A stretch of 5,279 nt of DNA from Chloroflexota bacterium (GTDB lineage: Bacteria > Chloroflexota > Anaerolineae > Promineifilales > Promineifilaceae): contig QQUD01000811.1 of the NCBI GenBank assembly GCA_008501785.1, positions 1 through 5,279 on the forward strand, given 5' to 3'. This document shows, piece by piece, positions 1 to 3,316 of the stretch. Position numbers and translations under genes: made by a program. The first letter of the stretch is position 1; each line of letters starts with the position of its first letter. The notes beneath the pieces are model-generated. The model did no database searches, was not told the origin of the DNA, and saw only the letters and a program-made list of their open reading frames with translations.

Positions 1-148
1 TCAACGTTTGGCGATAATTCGGCTGGCGTGATTCGAACCGATTGTCAACCATCAATTCCAAGCCATTAAAGCCTGCTTCCGCCGCAAAAGCAAAACAACG
101 TTCAATGCTCTAGGTCCACAATGATCCAGTAGAAAAACTCAAATTGAT
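1..148 (-). pseudogene. Broken N-terminus of a sugar phosphate isomerase/epimerase (TIM-barrel), runs off the left edge
   Basis: Reading the minus strand from 148 gives a peptide with INLSFSTGSLWT, then a TAG stop (112-110), then SIERCFAFAAEAGFNGLELM and further residues to the window edge, all in one frame. The STGSLW start, the AAEAGFxGLEL segment and VDNR are what I expect from the first beta strand and helix of xylose-isomerase-like TIM-barrel sugar phosphate isomerases/epimerases. Two lesions are visible. The expected start position reads ATC (148-146), although it sits 6 bases after a good GGAAGG ribosome binding site (160-155), and the TAG falls where family members would have an ordinary residue. 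A TTG at 142-140 could serve as a start but would not bypass the stop. No frame change is needed on either side of the TAG, so decay looks recent, or the stop is a sequencing error. The rest of the gene lies outside the window. Family assignment is from recall of the motif pattern. Confidence 0.72.
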
Positions 149-173
149 GATATACCTTCCAAAAGCTTGACAT

Positions 174-202
174 TTTACGACACTCTCTCATTTCTGCATA
201 AT
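174..202 (+). promoter_or_regulatory. Candidate sigma-70-type promoter for the small membrane protein/metallopeptidase unit
   Basis: TTTACG (174-179) and CATAAT (197-202) are separated by 17 bases. They match the -35 and -10 consensus at 4 and 5 of 6 positions. A second candidate downstream is TTGACG (250-255) with CAAAAT (273-278), also with 17-base spacing. Perfect TTGACA hexamers at 167-172 and 290-295 have no usable -10 partner. The 174-base gap between the isomerase remnant and the gene at 323 contains nothing else I can support. Base-pattern matching alone makes this weak. Confidence 0.3.
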
Positions 203-322
203 CTAACGGGCACATTTATAAGATATATGTTGGAAACAGCATCAAAATATTGACGTGAGCACACGAAAGATGCAAAATTCAAACTGTTATTGACAAAATG
301 ACACGAATACAAAGAGGTTCTT

Positions 323-475
323 ATGACCGTATTGAATTGGACTTATTTTTGGATGATTTTTTCAACTGGATTAACTGGTTTAACGTTACTGATGCTGCTT
401 TATTTGCGAAATAGGGTGGTAGAGAAAACGGCCGTTCTCAAACCCATTCCAGTTGAACAACAACACAATCACTAG
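323..475 (+). CDS. Small single-span membrane protein, 50 aa, upstream of and coupled to the YugP-type peptidase
   Basis: ATG at 323 follows AGAGG (313-317) with a 5-base gap, and the frame closes with TAG at 473-475. The product starts MTVLNWTYFWMIFSTGL. Residues about 7-28 form one continuous hydrophobic stretch rich in Leu, Met, Thr, Phe and Trp, followed by a charged tail (RNRVVEK) and a polar end (PVEQQHNH). The positive residues directly after the span suggest a cytoplasmic C terminus. I recognise no family. Support for a real gene is the ribosome binding site, the single transmembrane profile, and the tight join to the next gene: the AGGAGG of the metallopeptidase overlaps this gene's TAG. 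It may be a partner, regulator or substrate of the membrane peptidase, which is inference only. The palindrome AACGGCCGTT lies inside it and encodes T-A-V. Confidence 0.72.
   Translation: MTVLNWTYFWMIFSTGLTGLTLLMLLYLRNRVVEKTAVLKPIPVEQQHNH
427..436. repeat. AACGGCCGTT palindrome, copy 1
   Basis: A perfect 10-base palindrome inside the 50-aa membrane protein gene, where it encodes Thr-Ala-Val in the frame ACG GCC GTT. Confidence 0.75.
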
Positions 476-479
476 GAGG
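474..479 (+). promoter_or_regulatory. AGGAGG ribosome binding site of the metallopeptidase, overlapping the upstream stop codon
   Basis: The full AGGAGG core lies 5 bases before the ATG at 485 and shares bases with the TAG (473-475) of the 50-aa gene. Ribosomes ending the small gene would stop on the Shine-Dalgarno sequence, so the two genes are probably translationally coupled. It also fixes the start of the peptidase at 485. Confidence 0.8.
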
Positions 480-484
480 ATTGA

Positions 485-1171
485 ATGTTTTTTGATCCAC
501 TTTATCTTTTATTTGCACTCCCCGGACTGCTGCTCGGCTTGTGGGCACAGTCACGCGTCAAACGAAACTTTAATAAATTTGCCAAAGTACGCACCCTGCA
601 AAATGTAACTGGCGCAGAAGTCGCTCGCAGTTTGCTAGATGGCCAGGGTCTCTACGATGTAGCTGTTGAAGAAGTGCAAGGCACTTTAACAGACCATTAC
701 GACCCCCGTAGCAAAGTGCTGCGCCTCAGCCCAGAAGTGTACCGCAACCCCAGCGTAGCAGCAGCAGGCATTGCGGCACATGAAATGGGTCATGCCATGC
801 AACATGCCGGTGGCTACTTCCCGCTGCAAATTCGCAGCACCCTGGTACCTGCCGCCCAATTTGGCAGCTCGTTGGCTCCCTGGATTTTCATGGGGGGCTT
901 GCTTTTAAACATCACACAAGTCGCCTGGGCTGGCGTGATATTGTTTGGAGCGGCCGTTTTATTCACCCTCATCACACTGCCAGTAGAATTCGACGCCAGC
1001 GCCCGTGCCAAAAAGCTGTTGGTCAACAACGGCATTTTAATCGGTGACGAAATCAAAGGTGTAAACAAAGTGCTAGATGCTGCCGCACTCACCTACGTGG
1101 CTGCGGCCGTTTCAGCAATTGGGACCCTGATCTACTTCGTCCTTCGCCTTACAGGCGGTGGCCGCGACTAA
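485..1171 (+). CDS. yugP: YugP-type membrane zinc metallopeptidase (Zn_peptidase_2 family)
   Basis: This 228-aa protein has the full length usual for the YugP family. An N-terminal hydrophobic segment (residues about 4-20) is followed by a soluble part that leads to the zinc site AAHEMGHAMQHA. In it H99, E100 and H103 form the HExxH motif, with H99 and H103 as zinc ligands and E100 as the catalytic base. The acidic E168 in LPVEFDAS is a candidate third ligand by comparison with the family. Further hydrophobic segments at about 129-143, 144-166 and 203-222 make it an integral membrane protein. YugP-family proteins are predicted membrane proteases whose substrates are mostly unknown. The gene is preceded by a strong ribosome binding site and a coupled 50-aa membrane protein. 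Two near-copies of the AACGGCCGTT palindrome (GCGGCCGTT at 950 and 1103) fall in the membrane-segment codons as Ala-Ala-Val. The symbol denotes family resemblance to Bacillus subtilis YugP, not proven orthology. Confidence 0.93.
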   Translation: MFFDPLYLLFALPGLLLGLWAQSRVKRNFNKFAKVRTLQNVTGAEVARSLLDGQGLYDVAVEEVQGTLTDHYDPRSKVLRLSPEVYRNPSVAAAGIAAHEMGHAMQHAGGYFPLQIRSTLVPAAQFGSSLAPWIFMGGLLLNITQVAWAGVILFGAAVLFTLITLPVEFDASARAKKLLVNNGILIGDEIKGVNKVLDAAALTYVAAAVSAIGTLIYFVLRLTGGGRD

Positions 1172-1178
1172 CTTTTAC

Positions 1179-1238
1179 ATCTTCCCGGAAGCTTTAAACC
1201 AATACCTCTAAAAAGCCCCAACCAGCTTCTGGGAAGAT
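1179..1238 (+). other. 15-bp hairpin just after the metallopeptidase gene
   Basis: The arm at 1179-1193 (ATCTTCCCGGAAGCT) pairs over its whole length with 1224-1238, with one G-U wobble (1187 with 1230), around a 30-base loop. It begins 7 bases after the stop of the peptidase gene. No T-tract follows, so it is not a standard intrinsic terminator. It could protect the 3' end of the mRNA or add to termination together with the hairpin at 1301. The base pairing is seen directly and the role is inference. Confidence 0.6.
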
Positions 1239-1251
1239 ACGCCAAACAAAC

Positions 1252-1279
1252 TAAAAAGCCGATGAGTAGTCCACTCACC
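1252..1279 (-). terminator. Weak candidate intrinsic terminator for minus-strand transcripts
   Basis: On the minus strand 1279-1273 (GGTGAGT) pairs with 1267-1261 (ACTCATC) across a 5-base loop, giving 7 pairs with one G-U. It is followed by GGC and then five T (1256-1252). It lies about 60 bases beyond the last small minus-strand gene and would catch read-through from it. The motif CTAAAAAGCC that supplies the T-tract is present twice (1208-1217 and 1251-1260), so a similar but weaker arrangement may exist upstream. Confidence 0.35.
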
Positions 1280-1300
1280 AGCTTATTGCAAAATTTATAT

Positions 1301-1336
1301 CACGCCCGATAAATAGTTTATCAGGGCGTGTTTTTT
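1301..1336 (+). terminator. Rho-independent terminator between convergent gene groups
   Basis: CACGCCC (1301-1307) pairs with GGGCGTG (1324-1330), and GATAAA (1308-1313) pairs with TTTATC (1317-1322). There is a 3-base loop and one bulged A (1323). Six T follow at 1331-1336. This is a textbook intrinsic terminator for the + strand unit ending with the metallopeptidase. The T-tract directly abuts the TAA of the last minus-strand small gene (1338-1340), and the stem is followed on that strand by an AT-rich run, so it may work in both directions. Confidence 0.88.
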
Positions 1337-1337
1337 A

Positions 1338-1439
1338 TTAGAATCGTGGGCGGCCAATCGCAACGCCAATAATTAAACCAGCAATCACCATCATCAGCGC
1401 TACAATCATAATTGTGGATAACTCTACATAAATAGTCAT
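1338..1439 (-). CDS. Small single-span membrane protein, 33 aa, paralogue A
   Basis: ATG at 1439-1437 follows GGAGG (1449-1445) with a 5-base gap, and the frame ends with TAA at 1340-1338. The protein starts MTIYVELSTIMIVALMMVIA and ends GRPRF. Residues about 7-29 are a single membrane span rich in Ile, Val and Met, with a small-residue pattern (A20 G21, G25, A27, G29) suited to helix packing, and a short basic C-terminal end. It is clearly related to the next gene upstream at 1461-1562: both have LST-I near the start of the span, GL--GV-I-RP at its end, and the same length. I recognise no named family. Tandem duplication, strong ribosome binding sites and the terminator directly after the stop support a real gene. 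Small bioenergetic subunits, stress peptides or type I toxin-like peptides are possible roles, and none is shown. Confidence 0.75.
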   Translation of the reverse strand: MTIYVELSTIMIVALMMVIAGLIIGVAIGRPRF

Positions 1440-1460
1440 GTCAACCTCCAAAAAATCAGC

Positions 1461-1562
1461 TTAACGTACCAGTGGACGGCTAATGGAAACACCCACAACC
1501 AGACCAACAATCAAAGCTATCAATGAAATAATGATTATTGTGGATAAAGCAATTTGGATCAT
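1461..1562 (-). CDS. Small single-span membrane protein, 33 aa, paralogue B
   Basis: ATG at 1562-1560 follows GGAGG (1574-1570) with a 7-base gap, and TAA lies at 1463-1461, 21 bases before the start of paralogue A. The protein starts MIQIALSTIIIISLIALIVG and ends SRPLVR. Its span covers residues about 4-28. Aligned to paralogue A with a one-residue shift, it shares LST, I, the GLxxGV block, I and RP, with conservative hydrophobic changes elsewhere. The nucleotide sequence has diverged except for the shared TTATCCACAAT at the Leu-Ser-Thr codons, so the duplication is not recent and protein-level selection is likely. The function is unknown. The same operon as its paralogue is implied by spacing. 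Confidence 0.75.
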   Translation of the reverse strand: MIQIALSTIIIISLIALIVGLVVGVSISRPLVR

Positions 1563-1604
1563 GATACTACCTCCAATACATAAGCAAACTTGATCACCTT
1601 TTAA

Positions 1605-1721
1605 TTACGCGACATCGGCTCGCAAAACCGCATATAACAATACAAGCACCGGACTAACTAATCCTAAAAAAAATGCACCTGCAATAAGTCCTGCCATTAC
1701 ACCGAATGAAACTGTAAACAT
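1605..1721 (-). CDS. Small hydrophobic membrane protein, 38 aa
   Basis: ATG at 1721-1719 overlaps the TAA of an upstream 26-aa frame as TAATG, and the gene ends with TAA at 1607-1605, 42 bases before paralogue B. The product starts MFTVSFGVMAGLIAGAFFLG and ends AVLRADVA. Residues about 4-33 are almost wholly apolar, one long span with Gly and Ala spaced along it. The AGLI-G segment recalls the paralogous 33-aa proteins, so a distant relation is possible. There is no strong ribosome binding site (only GGATGG about 8 bases upstream), so initiation may depend on coupling to the upstream frame. An overlapping 77-codon frame in another phase (1654-1887) looks less protein-like over this part. No known family. 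Confidence 0.58.
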   Translation of the reverse strand: MFTVSFGVMAGLIAGAFFLGLVSPVLVLLYAVLRADVA

Positions 1722-1801
1722 TATTTGATACCATCCATTTCGTCAAAGACACTGTGAAAACAACTACGCTTACCCTTACCTTTGCCATGTACAGACAGCA
1801 T
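1721..1801 (-). CDS. Possible 26-aa basic leader peptide overlapping the 38-aa gene
   Basis: The frame starts with ATG at 1801-1799 and ends with TAA at 1723-1721, sharing one base with the next start codon. The peptide begins MLSVHGKGKGKRSCFHSVFD and ends EMDGIK. It is soluble, with a lysine/glycine repeat. GGAG sits about 11 bases upstream of the ATG, a long spacing. The only real argument for translation is the TAATG junction with a convincing membrane-protein frame. It could be a leader that couples translation, or a chance frame. The 136 bases between this frame and the stop of the ATPase gene at 1938 hold only the hairpin at 1892-1936, and I see no convincing promoter there. Confidence 0.33.
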   Translation of the reverse strand: MLSVHGKGKGKRSCFHSVFDEMDGIK

Positions 1802-1891
1802 ATCAACTGACGCTCCAAACTAACTGACAGCATCACGTCAGCCAGCAAACAGATGAACAACAAATGTGATAAGGGGAGCAGGAACACAGGG

Positions 1892-1936
1892 TGCAGGGGG
1901 CAAGGGAAAAGGTGTTTCTTTCCCTTGCCCCTTGCA
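1892..1936 (-). terminator. 18-bp hairpin directly after the AAA-ATPase stop codon, probable operon 3' end
   Basis: TGCAGGGGGCAAGGGAAA (1892-1909) and TTTCCCTTGCCCCTTGCA (1919-1936) are complementary at 17 of 18 positions around a 9-base loop. The one exception (1896/1932) is a G-U on the + strand and a C-A mismatch on the minus strand. It starts one base beyond the TAG of the ATPase gene. No T-run follows on the minus strand, so it is either a T-less terminator, an mRNA-stabilising 3' structure, or a copy of a GC-rich intergenic repeat. G-rich runs next to it on the + strand (GATAAGGGGAGCAGG and on) favour the repeat idea. Confidence 0.5.
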
Positions 1937-1937
1937 A

Positions 1938-3302
1938 CTATTCCATTCTCAAAATATATCCTTGGTTGCGGACGTTTTCGAAGAAGCGGGGATTTTTACC
2001 GTCGGGTTCGATTTTGCGGCGTAGGCGAGCCATGGCAGCGGTTAGGGCTTCGTCTGATACACCACCCTGTGCCCTAGGCCAGCCAGCATTCACCAGTTCA
2101 TCTTTGGCGACGACTTCGTTTTCCCGTTCGTAGAGCAGGCGGAACAAACGATATTCGAGCTTGGTGAGAGCAGGAATCGGCTCACCAAGAACGAGAACTT
2201 GACGGGATTGGGGGTCAAAGAATAACGGCCGTTCCCACAACGGGTCCATCTCACGCACAAACGCGGCAAACAGTGGCGAAAACACCCGCAGCGGCACCGT
2301 TTGTAAAATGACACCTTTCAATTGCAGTGTACGCACAATGACCTGTTCCGAGACATCTAGTTCAGCCTCGTGTTGTGCGCGGTGCAATACCTTTTGCTCC
2401 TGCACATTTAAGCTGCGCCAAATCTTCTCACACTCCAAGCGCACGCTGGCCACATCGAGCAATTGCGCAATCACGCCCTCGATTTCCTCAACCAGCATCA
2501 CTTCAAACCGCCCCACCGCAAACAGCACCCCTCGCAGCATGCCAGCATGACCGCCTGTCCAATTAATAAACTGATCCGCATCATCTTCATTAAAAATGAT
2601 TTTGTTGCGCTCACCAATCCGATCTAACAATTGCCGTGCATCGCGTTCATTATACGGCCGTAATGCCAACACATTCGGCGCCAACAACTCATAAAACTCT
2701 TCTCGTGCCGGGTCCGAAGTGGTGAGATTCGGCAGCAAATCACGCGTAAAAATCAAATAAGAGATGCGATATTTATACGACTCACGCAGTCCACGCAAAT
2801 TAGCAAAAAAGCGTGGCTCCGCATCCTGGTAAATCTCGTCAAACTGGTCAAACAAAAAGACAATCTTGCGTTTTGAACCCACCATTAAGCGGCGAATGGC
2901 TCGTTTAAATTGGCGCTGCACGCGCAGTAATTCCGAACCTGCATCAATTAATGCATCATGATCAATCGCAATCTGCTCAATAATTTCAGGGTCAATACCT
3001 AGATGTTCAGCCGGTGTACCCGCCAAGTCTTCAAGCTGCTCCATCATCAAACTATAAAGGCTGCGATCCGTAAAATCTGGCGCATAATGAAAATTCACCC
3101 GCAGCACAATCGGCATCTCATCCATATCTGAGATGTAATTCTTTTGCGTCTCTAAATTACAAATATGATTAAACAGGTTCGACTTACCCGTCCCACTCAT
3201 GCCAATAATCGAAGCCGACTCTCCGGCGCGAATCAGTTTAAAAAGCTCGTCTACCTCATCCTCACGAAAATCGCTCGGTTGCATTGCACTGTTATCTGTC
3301 AT
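1938..3302 (-). CDS. AAA-type ATPase with C-terminal OmpR/PhoB-type winged-helix DNA-binding domain
   Basis: This is a 454-aa protein. Residues 34-41 are the Walker A loop GMSGTGKS (K40, S41), and residues 147-156 form Walker B (IVFLFDQFDE, D152 with D155/E156). ISYLIFTRD (180-188) fits the sensor-1 strand. Residues about 290-352 look like the helical/winged-helix extension that follows the ATPase core in Orc1/STAND-like proteins. Residues about 361-454 match the transcriptional regulatory C-terminal domain: LTKLEYRLFRLLYE, a VSDEALTAAMARLRRKI recognition region and NVRNQGYIL at the end. There is no receiver domain, so the input is probably nucleotide-driven or a bound partner. The start ATG is set by GAGGG 7 bases upstream. 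The gene lies 14 bases after the kinase-like gene, so the two are surely cotranscribed, and the products probably act together as a cytoplasmic switch that binds DNA. The target genes are unknown. Full length, no lesion. Confidence 0.88.
   Translation of the reverse strand: MTDNSAMQPSDFREDEVDELFKLIRAGESASIIGMSGTGKSNLFNHICNLETQKNYISDMDEMPIVLRVNFHYAPDFTDRSLYSLMMEQLEDLAGTPAEHLGIDPEIIEQIAIDHDALIDAGSELLRVQRQFKRAIRRLMVGSKRKIVFLFDQFDEIYQDAEPRFFANLRGLRESYKYRISYLIFTRDLLPNLTTSDPAREEFYELLAPNVLALRPYNERDARQLLDRIGERNKIIFNEDDADQFINWTGGHAGMLRGVLFAVGRFEVMLVEEIEGVIAQLLDVASVRLECEKIWRSLNVQEQKVLHRAQHEAELDVSEQVIVRTLQLKGVILQTVPLRVFSPLFAAFVREMDPLWERPLFFDPQSRQVLVLGEPIPALTKLEYRLFRLLYERENEVVAKDELVNAGWPRAQGGVSDEALTAAMARLRRKIEPDGKNPRFFENVRNQGYILRME
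2224..2233. repeat. AACGGCCGTT palindrome, copy 2
   Basis: A perfect copy in the AAA-ATPase gene just before the DNA-binding domain. Here it is read in a different phase, as Glu-Arg-Pro-Leu (GAA CGG CCG TTA), so protein sequence does not explain its conservation. Confidence 0.75.
2653..2662. repeat. TACGGCCGTA palindrome, variant copy
   Basis: It keeps the ACGGCCGT core and is still a perfect palindrome with both outer bases changed together. It lies in the AAA-ATPase gene and encodes Arg-Pro-Tyr (CGG CCG TAT). Confidence 0.6.
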
Positions 3303-3316
3303 CGTACTTCCCTCGT

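Noticed and set aside
814..1092. Antisense frame within the metallopeptidase gene
   Set aside because: It is the mirror image of a clearly coding region, with no ribosome binding site or protein-like features of its own.
1413..1547. Two perfect DnaA-box sequences (TTATCCACA on the minus strand at 1413-1421 and 1539-1547), hinting at a replication origin
   Set aside because: Both encode the shared Leu-Ser-Thr of the paralogous 33-aa proteins, so duplication explains them. There are no further boxes, no AT-rich unwinding element and no dnaA or dnaN nearby.
1823..1842. Short inverted repeat CTGAC...GTCAG upstream of the small-gene cluster, as a possible operator
   Set aside because: The arms are only 5 bases and there is no promoter to place it against, so it is within chance.
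1654..1887. 77-codon minus-strand frame beginning MFLLPLSHLLFICLLADV
   Set aside because: It overlaps the 38-aa and 26-aa frames in another phase. Its second half is cysteine- and arginine-rich without family resemblance, and no good ribosome binding site precedes it. The first half is hydrophobic enough that I cannot fully exclude it.
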